Both the position numbers and the translations under genes were made by a program. The notes beneath the pieces were generated by a model that saw nothing but the letters and a program-made list of their open reading frames with translations, did not search any database and was not told where the DNA came from. DNA of 64,000 nucleotides from contig NZ_AUCV01000028.1 of the NCBI RefSeq assembly GCF_000429945.1, positions 1-64,000 on the forward strand, given 5' to 3'. The DNA is from Desulfogranum japonicum DSM 18378 (GTDB lineage: Bacteria > Desulfobacterota > Desulfobulbia > Desulfobulbales > Desulfobulbaceae). Within the stretch, counting starts at the first letter, position 1. Every line of letters starts with the position of its first letter. Shown in pieces: positions 16,704-25,885 of this stretch.

Positions 16704-17783
16704 ATGACAGACACTCTTCAGGACAGAGCCCAAGGGGCCATACTCGGAGCTTTCATTGGCGATGCCCTGGGTCTCGGCCCCCACTGGTATTACGACCTCC
16801 AGGAACTGCGTACTGATTACGGCGAATGGATCGATGACTACACAGATCCTAAACCTGGTCGTTATCATGACGGATTGCATGCTGGTCAACTTTCCCAATC
16901 AGGGTATATCCTCTCGTTGCTGATCGCCTCATTGAACAAATATGGGAGTTATAATCAGCACGATTTCTGCAGACGACTGGATGAGGAGCTTTTTCCGCAA
17001 CTTGACGGCACACCGATAAGCGGCCCAGGCCAGTATACCAGCCAGTCCATCCGTGAAGCCTGGCGCAGACGAACCATAGCAGGTGCGGATTGGCAAAATA
17101 GTAGCAGCCACGCAGATACCACCGAGGCCATTGAACGTACCCTGGCCCTCGGTGTTCGGTATGCAACTCGTCCGGCAGAAATGGCAGAAGCTGTTGCCGC
17201 CAACACGACCCTGACACAAAGCGATGACACGGTGGTCTCCATGACCGTCGCCTTCAATGCACTACTGGGTCTTCTTGTTCAAGGCCAGGCCTTTACAGCT
17301 GATATTTCTGCTAAACTCATGCAGCTGGTCAAGCAGGGGAACCTGCCATTTCACGCTGTCACCAGTGACAATTTGCAGCCTCCAAAGCCCGGTGATTCTG
17401 ATCCACCGCGGGCTGGACGATTTGCTTCTCCGGACGCATTGCTCACGCCCTCGTATATGGCAACAGCAGCATTTGATAAAGGAATCAAAATAGAACCCGC
17501 CTGGAAAGTTTCACTGGTATACGGAATGCCTTGTGCCATCTATCACCAGTTGCCTGCGGCATATTACCTTGCAGCTCGATTTCATGATGATTTTGAGTCA
17601 GCTGTACTCCATGCCATTAATGGTGGGGGCCAAAATCAGGCACGGGCAATACTTACCGGAGCTCTTGTCGGTGCGCAGGTGGGGCTCTCAAAAATTCCAG
17701 AACGATTTATCCAGGGACTGGATAATGCAAAGGCATTACTGGATATGGCCACTCAGCTGGCCAATAACATTCCGAAAGCATAA
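16704..17783 (+). CDS. ADP-ribosylglycohydrolase-like protein with degenerate metal sites
   Basis: 359 residues from ATG 16704 (GGAGA upstream). The fold is recognisable from ILGAFIGDALGLGPHWYYD at the N-terminus and AINGGGQNQARAILTGALVG at the C-terminus. In active ADP-ribosylhydrolases (DraG, ARH3) these regions are followed or formed by a TDDT-type motif and GGDTDT, whose aspartates hold two Mg ions. Here they read GQLSQSG and GGGQNQ, so most metal ligands are absent; an SDDT sits elsewhere (LTQSDDTVVSM). It may be a divergent subfamily with another substrate or a non-catalytic binder. Divergent from a LysR gene and 51 bp ahead of yceI. Confidence 0.75.
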   Translation: MTDTLQDRAQGAILGAFIGDALGLGPHWYYDLQELRTDYGEWIDDYTDPKPGRYHDGLHAGQLSQSGYILSLLIASLNKYGSYNQHDFCRRLDEELFPQLDGTPISGPGQYTSQSIREAWRRRTIAGADWQNSSSHADTTEAIERTLALGVRYATRPAEMAEAVAANTTLTQSDDTVVSMTVAFNALLGLLVQGQAFTADISAKLMQLVKQGNLPFHAVTSDNLQPPKPGDSDPPRAGRFASPDALLTPSYMATAAFDKGIKIEPAWKVSLVYGMPCAIYHQLPAAYYLAARFHDDFESAVLHAINGGGQNQARAILTGALVGAQVGLSKIPERFIQGLDNAKALLDMATQLANNIPKA

Positions 17784-17834
17784 CATACTGCCACACACTG
17801 GCGAAACTCGTCCCCCCATCATGGAGGAAAACAC

Positions 17835-18428
17835 ATGAAGATAGCCCATATACTCCTCAGTTCACTCATTTTCCTGGCAAGCAGCAGTCCTCTTTACGCT
17901 GCAGCACGATCTTGGGAAGTTGACAAAGCTCACTCAGGTTTCTATTTCCAGATCAAACATATTTTCTCTAAAGTGCATGGTTTTTTTAATGATTTCGACG
18001 TAAAGATGCAGTTTGACAAAGACAATCCGGCAGCTTCTTCAATGGTATTTACTATCATGGTTGACAGTATTGACACCAACATCGAACAAAGGAATACGCA
18101 TCTGCTTTCTCCAGACTTTTTTGAGGCTGAAAAATATCCGACCATGAAATTCACCTCCACCAGCATCAGCAAGATAGGTGAAAACACCTATGAGGTTACC
18201 GGCAAATTCGAGGTAAAAGGTGCTACTTATGACCTGACCTTCCCGTTGACATATGAAGGCATGAGAGAGCATCCCATGGTTCAGGGCAAAGAGGTTATCG
18301 GCTTTAACGGCGGCCTGACCATTGATCGCCTTGCCTATAAAGTAGGCAACGGACAGTTTGTCAAAGCAGGTATTGTAGGCAAAGATGTTGATATAGCAAT
18401 CAGCCTGGAGCTCCTTGCAGACCAATAG
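17835..18428 (+). CDS. YceI family periplasmic protein
   Basis: 197 residues with a signal peptide (MKIAHILLSSLIFLASSSPL, cleavage near YAAA). The mature protein follows the YceI lipocalin-like beta-barrel pattern: WEVDKAHSGFYFQIKHIFSK, then DSIDTNIEQRNTHLLSPDFF, EKYPTMKFTSTSI and the Y..TFPLT strand. YceI proteins bind isoprenoid lipids such as polyprenyl chains or quinones in the periplasm; E. coli YceI responds to base and stress. It follows the ADP-ribosylglycohydrolase-like gene by 51 bp and may be co-transcribed. Confidence 0.93.
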   Translation: MKIAHILLSSLIFLASSSPLYAAARSWEVDKAHSGFYFQIKHIFSKVHGFFNDFDVKMQFDKDNPAASSMVFTIMVDSIDTNIEQRNTHLLSPDFFEAEKYPTMKFTSTSISKIGENTYEVTGKFEVKGATYDLTFPLTYEGMREHPMVQGKEVIGFNGGLTIDRLAYKVGNGQFVKAGIVGKDVDIAISLELLADQ

Positions 18429-18607
18429 CAAGTATAATACATTGTATGACAGAATCAGCCCGGCTCTCTTATGGGTATATTTTGCCCATGCCAGGTGCCG
18501 GGAAGACAATCAGGATCCATCTTATTACATACGACAAACACCCCTCTCTCTGATATGTTACGAGAACTGCGGGTGAAACATATATTTCTAAACACAAGGG
18601 GAATACA

Positions 18608-19246
18608 ATGAAATACGAAGATGTCGTTTATGCCAGAAGGGCTATCAACTTCTTTGATCCGGAAAAAGACGTATCAGAAGAAATGCTCGACAAAGTAATC
18701 TCGCTGGCAGCACAGGCGCCTTCAGGCTTCAACCTGCAGCCATGGAACCTCATGATATTACGCGATAAAGCAAAAAAAGAGAAACTGCAGGCACTGGCCT
18801 GGAATCAACCAAAGGTCAGCGAAGCGCCAATTACCCTGATCGTTTTGGCAGACATGGATGGCTGGAAGTCAGGCCACCCTACAGTGGAAAAAAACTGGAA
18901 GGAAATGATTGCCAGCGGCTCCATGACCGAGGACAAACGCGACTGGTTCCTGAATGCCACCCAGTCACTCTACAGATGGAGTGATGCCGCAAATGTTGCT
19001 TTTGCTGTAAAAAACGCCAGTTTCTTCAGCATGGCACTCATGTATGCAGCCACCAATTACGGGCTGGAAACACACCCCATGGACGGTTTTGATCATGAAG
19101 GGGTTAAAAAGGCATTTAACATTCCCGACAACTTCTGGATACCTGTTTTAATATCACTGGGCTATCGCAAGCCAGGCGTTGAACTCCATGATTCCAAATG
19201 GAGAAAAACTGTGGAGGACATTAAAATTACCTTCCCTGAAGGGTAA
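18608..19246 (+). CDS. Nitroreductase family FMN oxidoreductase
   Basis: 212 residues. FMN-dependent NAD(P)H oxidoreductase fold: YARRAINFFDPEKDVSEEML at the N-terminus with the FMN-binding RR pair, AAQAPSGFNLQPWNLMIL (phosphate-binding, the usual APS..N.QPW motif), and ISLGYRKPG near the C-terminus. Substrate is unknown; family members reduce nitroaromatics, quinones or flavins. AAGGGG ribosome binding site before the ATG. It is separated from yceI by 179 bp, so it may have its own promoter. Confidence 0.9.
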   Translation: MKYEDVVYARRAINFFDPEKDVSEEMLDKVISLAAQAPSGFNLQPWNLMILRDKAKKEKLQALAWNQPKVSEAPITLIVLADMDGWKSGHPTVEKNWKEMIASGSMTEDKRDWFLNATQSLYRWSDAANVAFAVKNASFFSMALMYAATNYGLETHPMDGFDHEGVKKAFNIPDNFWIPVLISLGYRKPGVELHDSKWRKTVEDIKITFPEG

Positions 19247-19433
19247 AACAATATTTCACAGTCAAGTAGCCTCGGAAATGAACCTTATCTGACAAAGACT
19301 GTCGCGAGTTCTATTGTCTAAAAACCGGAAGCAAGAAAATCGGCAACCGTTCACCAACCCCTGCCCAATCAGGACTCATCGCATGGCTAACCATAGCGAA
19401 GTGAACGGCTGGAACGAACCTGAGCATGGAATG

Positions 19434-19489
19434 AACGGTTACAGTTATCGGGTTATGCCTACTTTTTTATACCCCGATAAACTGTTACG
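19434..19489. repeat. Hairpin-repeat family, copy D
   Basis: Imperfect palindrome: CGGTTACAGTTATCGGG at the left, CCCGATAAACTGTTACG at the right, T-rich loop between. The outer GTTAC ends resemble copies A-C of the small hairpin family; the interior differs. Confidence 0.35.
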
Positions 19490-19694
19490 AAACTTGCTTC
19501 CTTTTCCCCCTCTCTTTTTACCCGATATTGTCACAAAAAACCAAAGTTAAAAAAACACCTGGCCACATTCCTGTCCTTTGAAACGAGTTACTCCACAACA
19601 ACGTTAACTTTTTACAAAATATATTTATACAGTCATTGCAAGTTCTCTAAACTGACAGAACTTACCAGCCACGAAAAGCACCCATCTTTTTTTC

Positions 19695-19721
19695 TTGACA
19701 AAATCCTATCATCTTTATAGT
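19695..19721 (+). promoter_or_regulatory. Weak sigma70-like promoter candidate
   Basis: TTGACA (19695-19700) and TATAGT (19716-19721) with a 15-bp spacer, shorter than the optimal 17. It lies 520 bp before the sheath gene in very AT-rich DNA. Offered only as a candidate. Confidence 0.25.
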
Positions 19722-20147
19722 AAAAATTAATATATCTTTCATGTAATTAACATCTTGATTATAATATCTAACAAAGGTTACACTGCAAAAAAAAGGAGCA
19801 GTTACGCCTTGAACATTCAATTGCAGTTTACCTTTGAGCATTTCTCCAATGGCTTCAACACATTATAATTATTTGATTGTTGTCAAATTTTACAATCAAC
19901 AGAAGATGTTATGAAGCCTACTCTTACAAACTTTATACGAGTTTTATCTTATAGTCACCTTTAGGCAGTTGCTTGTTATTGTCATTTACAAGCCTCGTAC
20001 TACGTGGCCCCTATAAACCAACAATCACAAAGATATCAATCTGTACAAAGTTGAGTTCCTGTTTTCATGCAGTAATCTTGGTTCTTCATTGGTGAGGTAC
20101 TTTTTTTACCACATCGAGAAACCAATTTTTTTATGAATGTTGCATTA

Positions 20148-20177
20148 CCCCTTGCTCAGTTTCCATGGAGTAAGGGG
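20148..20177 (+). promoter_or_regulatory. Leader hairpin before the eCIS sheath gene
   Basis: Stem CCCCTTGCTC / GAGTAAGGGG (10 bp with one G-T pair) around a 10-nt loop, ending 66 bp before the sheath start codon. There is no T-run directly after it, so a structure in the mRNA leader is as likely as a terminator. Confidence 0.4.
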
Positions 20178-20243
20178 GGTTGTCGAGCCAGCAGAGAGGC
20201 TGGTTTAAAAATGACGGCAGCTGATAAAAAAGGAGCATGAATC

Positions 20244-22544
20244 ATGTCTGTTACTACAAGCTATCCCGGTGTGTATATAGAAGAAATTTCCAGTGGTGTT
20301 CGCACCATCACCGGTGTTTCGACTTCCGTTGCGGCCTTTGCCGGGGCGGCTGCCCGTGGCCCCATTAATAAGGCGGTGCATATATACAGCTTTGCTGATT
20401 TCGAACGGAGCTTTGGCGGCCTTAGCGCGGATTCAGAAATGAGCTACGGAGTGCGCCAGTTTTTCCAGAACGGCGGCACTGAAGCCTGGGTGGTGCGCAT
20501 CGTCAAGGATGCCACGCCAGCGGAAAAGGACCTGGAAAACAACAAGAATGAACAAGTCCTCAAGGTGACGGCCCTGGATGCAGGTCTTACCGGTAACGAT
20601 ATCGAAGTACGGGTGGATCACCAAACCATCAATCCGGGCAGCTCCTTCAACATCAGCTTTATCCGCTCTTGTGATAACCGCTCCGAAACCTACTCTAATG
20701 TCTCCATGAATTCGGCGGATGCGCGCTATGTACTGGATATGGTCAATGGCGTCTCCCACCTGGTGAAGATCGAGCGTTTGGTTGATCAAAGCGATCTCAA
20801 TGCGTTACCCAAGGCTACCAGCACCAGCGGCAGTCTGGGGGATGTGAAGGGCCTGCTCGATAAGTATCACAACGAATTCAGGATCAGCGTCAATGGTTTG
20901 CCGCCGGTGAAAGTTGTCATTGATTGGAAGAATGATATTACCGGCACTAGCCCAAACGATCATTTGACGAGTCTTTGCAATGCTATCCAAGGCAAAGTGA
21001 CCGCTCAAGCCAAAAGCAAACCAGCGTATGAATACTTCACCTGTGAACCAACCATTAACCAAGCCATAGAAATGACATCCGGCCTTGGGGGGGAGTTCTC
21101 CTCTGTACGCGTACTTCCCGGAACCAAACACAACGCCAGTGCAGTGTTGAAACTGGGTGTAGCCAACGATGGGATCGAAATAGATGGTGTGGCAGGCATC
21201 CGCCCCAAGATCATACCGGAACCGGCTACTCTGACCAGCGATACACTCACTGATTCTGATCTGACTAACTTGCCCAATGCCAACCACACCAGCTTCCGCA
21301 TCAGCCTGGATGGCTATGGGCCGGATGATGTAAATATTGGCCCTGCTAATGCTGCAGGAACCCCGCTGGCTGATAAGCTTCAGGACGTTGCCACCCGTAT
21401 CGAAGCCACGGTCCGAAGTCACAGACCCAGCAATCCCGCCTATAACGCTTTTACCTGCACCGCTACCTCAAATCAGTTGATACTGGCCAGCGGCAGTCGT
21501 GGCGACGGAGCCACAATCAGTGTCACTGAAGCGCTGGATAAAGATATCGCAGGTAATCTGAAGATTTTGACAGGTGCCACAACCAATCAGTCGGTGAATA
21601 TCACCCTGGAAGGTGGCACAGAAATCCCTTTCAGCAGTGACGATGTCTATTCCAGTTTTATCGATGACCGGGACCAGCGCACAGGCCTGTTCGCCCTGGA
21701 AGCAGTGGATCTTTTCAATCTGCTCTGTCTTCCGGGTATTACGGACAGCGGCACCCTGATGGACGCCGTTGCCTATTGCGAAGAACGCCGGGCCTTTATG
21801 ATTATCGATGCGCCCATGGATGCTGGTAATCCAGAAAACCCACCTGGGCCTGGGGATATGGTGACTTCCGTCTCAGGTACGGATCTCCCCAAATCCGACC
21901 ATGCCGCGGTGTACTACCCTTGGATCTATATCGCTGATCCCCTGAAGAATGGCAAACAACGGCTGACAGCGCCCTGTGGTACAGTTGCCGGTCTCTATGC
22001 CCGCACTGACAGCAGCCGCGGAGTGTGGAAGGCACCCGCCGGGACCGAAGCCACCCTGGTGGGAACCCAGGCCATGACCTACCTGCTTAATGACCGTGAA
22101 AACGGCAGCCTCAACCCCTTAGGCGTTAACTGTCTCCGCATTTTACCGGTCTATGGCGCCGTATCCTGGGGTGCCCGCACACTCAGGGGCGCTGACCAGA
22201 TGACATCGGAATACAAATACGTTCCTGTGCGCCGCCTGGTACTCTATCTGGAAGAGAGCCTCTACCGCGGTACCCAGTGGGTGGTCTTTGAACCCAACGA
22301 CGAACCCCTGTGGGCGCAGATCCGCCTGAACATCGGAGCCTTTATGCATGATCTGTTTCGCAAAGGAGCCTTTCAGGGCAAGACTCCGCGGGAAGCCTAT
22401 TTCGTCAAATGCGACAAGGAGACCACCACCCAGAGCGATGTCAACAGCGGCATCGTCAATATCCAGGTGGGCTTTGCCCCACTCAAACCGGCCGAGTTCG
22501 TAATCATCAGCATCCAGCAGATGGCTGGACAGATCGAGGTGTAA
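20244..22544 (+). CDS. eCIS contractile sheath protein
   Basis: 766 residues. It forms the outer contractile sheath that drives the inner tube. The N-terminus (SVTTSYPGVYIEEISSGVRT, FAGAAARGP, YGVRQFFQNGG) and the C-terminal 250 residues (GVNCLRILPVYGAVSWGART, WVVFEPNDEPLWAQIR, LKPAEFVIISI) are typical tail-sheath core domains. It is roughly 300 residues longer than usual: residues about 205-300 and 345-440 form two similar insertions (FRISVNG / FRISLDG, then PAYEYFTC / PAYNAFTC). Such beta-rich inserts face the outside of the tail. AGGAG at 20231-20235. Only one sheath gene is present, unlike Afp/PVC, which have three. Confidence 0.93.
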   Translation: MSVTTSYPGVYIEEISSGVRTITGVSTSVAAFAGAAARGPINKAVHIYSFADFERSFGGLSADSEMSYGVRQFFQNGGTEAWVVRIVKDATPAEKDLENNKNEQVLKVTALDAGLTGNDIEVRVDHQTINPGSSFNISFIRSCDNRSETYSNVSMNSADARYVLDMVNGVSHLVKIERLVDQSDLNALPKATSTSGSLGDVKGLLDKYHNEFRISVNGLPPVKVVIDWKNDITGTSPNDHLTSLCNAIQGKVTAQAKSKPAYEYFTCEPTINQAIEMTSGLGGEFSSVRVLPGTKHNASAVLKLGVANDGIEIDGVAGIRPKIIPEPATLTSDTLTDSDLTNLPNANHTSFRISLDGYGPDDVNIGPANAAGTPLADKLQDVATRIEATVRSHRPSNPAYNAFTCTATSNQLILASGSRGDGATISVTEALDKDIAGNLKILTGATTNQSVNITLEGGTEIPFSSDDVYSSFIDDRDQRTGLFALEAVDLFNLLCLPGITDSGTLMDAVAYCEERRAFMIIDAPMDAGNPENPPGPGDMVTSVSGTDLPKSDHAAVYYPWIYIADPLKNGKQRLTAPCGTVAGLYARTDSSRGVWKAPAGTEATLVGTQAMTYLLNDRENGSLNPLGVNCLRILPVYGAVSWGARTLRGADQMTSEYKYVPVRRLVLYLEESLYRGTQWVVFEPNDEPLWAQIRLNIGAFMHDLFRKGAFQGKTPREAYFVKCDKETTTQSDVNSGIVNIQVGFAPLKPAEFVIISIQQMAGQIEV

Positions 22545-22554
22545 GGAGGAGATT

Positions 22555-23079
22555 ATGGCAGGATTCAATGTCAACGCACGTCGGTTCGACCCATACAAAA
22601 ATTTCAAGTTTCGTGTCAAGTGGGATGGCAAATACGTGGCCGGTGTCAGCAAGGTCGGCGCTCTGAAGCGCACCACCGAGGTGGTGGAGCATCGCGAGGG
22701 AGGCGATCCCAGCAGCAGCCGTAAATCTCCGGGACGCAGCAAATATGAGGCTATCACCCTAGAACGTGGCGTGACCCATGATCCTGAATTCGAACGATGG
22801 GCCAACAAGGTCTGGAACTACGGTTCGGGATTAGGGGCCGAGGTGTCACTCAAAGATTTCCGCAAGGACATCATCATCGAACTGTACAATGAAGCTGGCC
22901 AGTTGGCCATCAGCTACAAGGTTTATCGCTGCTGGGTCTCTGAGTTTCAGTCCCTGCCTGAGCTGGATGCCAATGCCAACGCTGTGGCCATCCAAACCCT
23001 CAAACTGGAAAATGAGGGCTGGGAACGTGACTATGTGGTCCCAGAGCCGACTGAGAAAAACTACACGGAGCCTTCATAA
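22555..23079 (+). CDS. eCIS inner tube protein (gp19-like)
   Basis: 174 residues, Hcp/gp19-like tube monomer that stacks as hexamers inside the sheath. Family features: NFKFRVKWDGKYVAGVSKVG at the N-terminus, TTEVVEHREGGDPSS loop, YEAITLERGVTHDPEFERWA, and VYRCWVSEFQSLPELDANAN. AAGGAGG sits just before the ATG, and the gene follows the sheath by 10 bp, the standard sheath-tube order in contractile systems. Confidence 0.93.
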   Translation: MAGFNVNARRFDPYKNFKFRVKWDGKYVAGVSKVGALKRTTEVVEHREGGDPSSSRKSPGRSKYEAITLERGVTHDPEFERWANKVWNYGSGLGAEVSLKDFRKDIIIELYNEAGQLAISYKVYRCWVSEFQSLPELDANANAVAIQTLKLENEGWERDYVVPEPTEKNYTEPS

Positions 23080-23082
23080 GGT

Positions 23083-23820
23083 ATGGTTGCCTTGTCTTGC
23101 CACGAACTCCTGCGGGTATGGGAAGCGGGTCACGGCAGCCCTCCTTATCGCCGGGCCCTGCTACTGCTGAGTGCCAGCAGTGACAATGAAAAAGTGGAAG
23201 ACCTCGCCTCACTGAATATCGGCTGCCGTGACGCACGGCTCTTGGCCCTCCGCGAAGAGCTTTTTGGACAAGATCTGCTCTGTCTCGCCCAATGCCCTGC
23301 CTGCGGGGAACGGCTGGAATTCAGTCTGACCACCAACAAACTGCAGGCCGCAGCAGGGGAGACTCTGCCCAGAGAACTGCAGGTAGACGCAGGCGAATAC
23401 ACCGTCGTATTCCGGCTGCCCACCAGCCAGGACCTCATGGCTCTGGAAGGTCAGTACACGGATACCAGTTCGCTGCAAAGCCAACTGTTACGACGGTGTC
23501 TTTTAGGCGCTCAGTGTGGCAACGAGAAGACAGCCTTTGCAGATTTGCCGAACCAGGTGATCGAGGAGGTCATTGCCCGAATGGAGTCGGCTGATCCAGC
23601 TGCGGATATCCAGCTGGCGCTAACCTGCCCGGGCTGTGCGCACCGCTGGCAGGCCCTGTTTGATATCGTTGCCTACTTGTGGCACGAAATCCATACCTGG
23701 GCAATTCGGATGATCAGAGAAGTACATCTCCTGGCCTCTACCTATGGCTGGCATGAAGCGGATATCCTGGCCATGAGTCCACAGCGCCGCAACCTCTACC
23801 TGGAGTTGATTGGTACGTGA
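23083..23820 (+). CDS. eCIS baseplate-associated zinc-binding protein (T4 gp26-like family)
   Basis: 245 residues. It matches the protein often found after the tube gene in this type of eCIS, annotated elsewhere as T4-like baseplate protein. A helical N-terminus (CHELLRVWEAGHGSPPYRRA, LNIGCRDARLLALREELFG) is followed by a Cys pair (CPACGERLEF), a beta region (VVFRLPTSQDL) and a second Cys pair (CPGCAHRWQA), together a likely zinc site. The C-terminal helix ends MSPQRRNLYLELIG, as in phage gpG/E-type chaperones. Function in assembly is inferred. It overlaps the next start by 4 bp. Confidence 0.7.
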   Translation: MVALSCHELLRVWEAGHGSPPYRRALLLLSASSDNEKVEDLASLNIGCRDARLLALREELFGQDLLCLAQCPACGERLEFSLTTNKLQAAAGETLPRELQVDAGEYTVVFRLPTSQDLMALEGQYTDTSSLQSQLLRRCLLGAQCGNEKTAFADLPNQVIEEVIARMESADPAADIQLALTCPGCAHRWQALFDIVAYLWHEIHTWAIRMIREVHLLASTYGWHEADILAMSPQRRNLYLELIGT

Positions 23821-24587
23821 GCAAGTATTTCAGCCACCTGATCAGCCGCAGCTTTAAGCACGAGCAAGCAGAAGCAGCGGTGCGTCCGCGGCTACCCGGC
23901 CTGTTTGAAGCTCAGGGCATGTCACCTCAGTCAAACGCTGCGGAACCGGGTTTTGTTGAATCAGAAACCAGTTCCACCCTTTCTTCAAAAACAGAGGGCG
24001 GCCATCCTTTTTCAGTGAAACCAGGAACCATTGGCTCCAGACCGGAACGACTCCATAGATTCGGAATCTCTGCACAGGCTGATACACAACCTGCCGGAGT
24101 AAAGAGGTCCAAGATGGGCCCCGCAGAAACAGACAAGCCGTCCCTGGCTGTGCCGGCACCTCTCTTTCCAAGGCAGGACGGTCAGCCGGCAGATCATCAT
24201 CCAACGGAAACGAACGTACAGTGGCCCCCGGCAGAAGATGCGCCAGAAAAACAATTCCCCAACATGGCTAACGAAAAAACTCCTGGATTGGCCTATGCCG
24301 CAATGGGCATACAACCGGCAGTAAAACCCACGCCCCAGGAACAAAAGCAGGGACCAACTTCGCGTCAACTTCTGAGAAAAAATGTTCCCATCCAGCCCCT
24401 GGACTGTCCCCATCCGTTTTCCCCTCCTGCCGAGCCGGCCCAGCCCACCATCCAGGTCACCATTGGCCGAGTGGAGGTCCGGGCGGTAAAGCCACCTGCC
24501 GCACCGCCACAGGTGCCAAGGCCGGCACCAACACCTTCACTAGCCTTGGACGACTACCTCAAGCAGCGCCGGGAGGGCAGACGATGA
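23817..24587 (+). CDS. eCIS proline-rich accessory protein
   Basis: 256 residues from a GTG coupled to the previous stop. Most of the protein is low-complexity, rich in Pro, Gln and Lys and probably disordered. The last 50 residues are conserved in eCIS loci: IQVTIGRVEVRAV then a proline linker and LALDDYLKQRREG. Role unknown; the conserved tail suggests it docks to another structural part. Overlaps neighbours by 4 bp on both sides. Confidence 0.7.
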   Translation: MSKYFSHLISRSFKHEQAEAAVRPRLPGLFEAQGMSPQSNAAEPGFVESETSSTLSSKTEGGHPFSVKPGTIGSRPERLHRFGISAQADTQPAGVKRSKMGPAETDKPSLAVPAPLFPRQDGQPADHHPTETNVQWPPAEDAPEKQFPNMANEKTPGLAYAAMGIQPAVKPTPQEQKQGPTSRQLLRKNVPIQPLDCPHPFSPPAEPAQPTIQVTIGRVEVRAVKPPAAPPQVPRPAPTPSLALDDYLKQRREGRR

Positions 24588-25885
24588 GTAACTATCTGGC
24601 CATTGCCACCGTTACTGCCGCCTTGGTTCAACTCGTCGACAATGCGGTCAAAAAAATCGACGGGGCCAATGTCGAGGTGGGACGCCCCACGACAACGACC
24701 AACACTGGCAACCTCACCTACCTCTTTCTCTACCAGGTGGTACCCAACGCGGCCATCCGCAACCACCAGCTTCCCACCCGCTCATCGGAAGGTCACCTGA
24801 TACAGCGTCCCACCGTGGCCCTGGACCTGCATTACCTGCTGGCCTTTTATGGCAATACTGAATTGGATGCACAGATGATGCTTGGCGCCGTGGCCCGCGA
24901 CCTCAATGCCAGCCCGGTACTGACAAAACAGATGATTGAGGATGCGGCCAGCAGCCTCTACAATGATTTTCAAAAAGAATCCAACCTGGCCGAATCGGTG
25001 GAGCAGGTGAAATTCACCCCGCATCCGATCTCATTGGAAGAACTGTCCAAACTCTGGTCCATCTTTTTCCAGACCCCCTATGCCCTCTCCGTGGCCTACC
25101 AGGCCTCGGTGGTCCTGATCGAGGCCGAGGAAAGCCCCAGCCCGTCACTGCCGGTTTTGCGGCGTGGCAAGGATGACCAGGGAGTGGATGTGCTGCTTGG
25201 CCCCTTTCCCACCCTGGCACGAGCCTATTTGGGCATACCGGAAGATCGTCTTCAGACCAGGCGCCCCCCTTCCTTCCCTGCGGCGCGGCTTGGCGCTGCC
25301 GTAATCCTCTCCGGACAAAATCTCAAAGGGGCGGGACTCTTCCTGCGCTTTCGTCATTCGCGGCCTGAGCTGTCAAACAGCCAGGGGGAAACACTGGTCA
25401 GTGAGATCCCCATATTGGTTGAAAATCAATCCTCCACAGAAGTCAAGGTCGTGCTGCCCGAGCCAGATCCCTCAGATCCCATCAACACAACGCTAACAGA
25501 CTGGGCACCAGGGGTCTATACGGTGACCCTGGTCAAGCCCTCATCAACAGGGGGGCGCGACATCACCAGCAATGGTCTGCCAATTGCCCTTGCCCCCATC
25601 ATCGCCAATATTGAGGTACAAATACCGAAGCTCATCATTACCTGTCAACCAAGGATACATGACAACCAGCAGGTAATGCTGATTTTAAAAGACAGGGAAA
25701 TTAAGGGAGAAATTGATCCGAACGATGCGGACAAGGTGGTTTTCGACATTACAGGACTGCCCCCAATGCAGAACGAACTGGTCCGTCTGCGGGTAGACGG
25801 GATCGAAAGCATGCCGTTCGTGCGGGTTGATTCACCGCCTCCGGCCTTTGCATTTGATTCGAGCCAAAGGGTGACCATCCCATGA
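24584..25885 (+). CDS. eCIS tail terminator / cap protein (DUF4255, Pvc16-like)
   Basis: 433 residues. The N-terminal 180 residues are a DUF4255 domain (ATVTAALVQLVDNAV, NLTYLFLYQVVPNAAIRNHQ, RPTVALDLHYLLAFYGNTEL, AVARDLNASPVL), the family of Pvc16, which caps the distal end of the tube and sheath. The C-terminal half contains beta-sandwich sequence that looks like one or two Ig-like or IPT-type domains (GAAVILSGQNLKGAGLFLRF). Such additions occur in many homologues. Four-base overlaps on both sides. Confidence 0.88.
   Translation: MSNYLAIATVTAALVQLVDNAVKKIDGANVEVGRPTTTTNTGNLTYLFLYQVVPNAAIRNHQLPTRSSEGHLIQRPTVALDLHYLLAFYGNTELDAQMMLGAVARDLNASPVLTKQMIEDAASSLYNDFQKESNLAESVEQVKFTPHPISLEELSKLWSIFFQTPYALSVAYQASVVLIEAEESPSPSLPVLRRGKDDQGVDVLLGPFPTLARAYLGIPEDRLQTRRPPSFPAARLGAAVILSGQNLKGAGLFLRFRHSRPELSNSQGETLVSEIPILVENQSSTEVKVVLPEPDPSDPINTTLTDWAPGVYTVTLVKPSSTGGRDITSNGLPIALAPIIANIEVQIPKLIITCQPRIHDNQQVMLILKDREIKGEIDPNDADKVVFDITGLPPMQNELVRLRVDGIESMPFVRVDSPPPAFAFDSSQRVTIP

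Larger units (their letters stand above)
19247..20243. other. Long AT-rich region upstream of the injection-system operon
   Basis: About 1 kb without a supported gene. It contains hairpin repeat D (19434-19489), a weak promoter-like pair at 19695-19721 and a strong hairpin at 20148-20177 just before the sheath gene. It probably holds the control region of the eCIS operon. A 78-codon frame at 19314-19550 is rejected. Confidence 0.45.

Noticed and set aside
19314-19550. 78-codon frame upstream of the eCIS operon
   Set aside because: No ribosome binding site, proline/asparagine-rich unstructured translation, and it overlaps hairpin repeat D.
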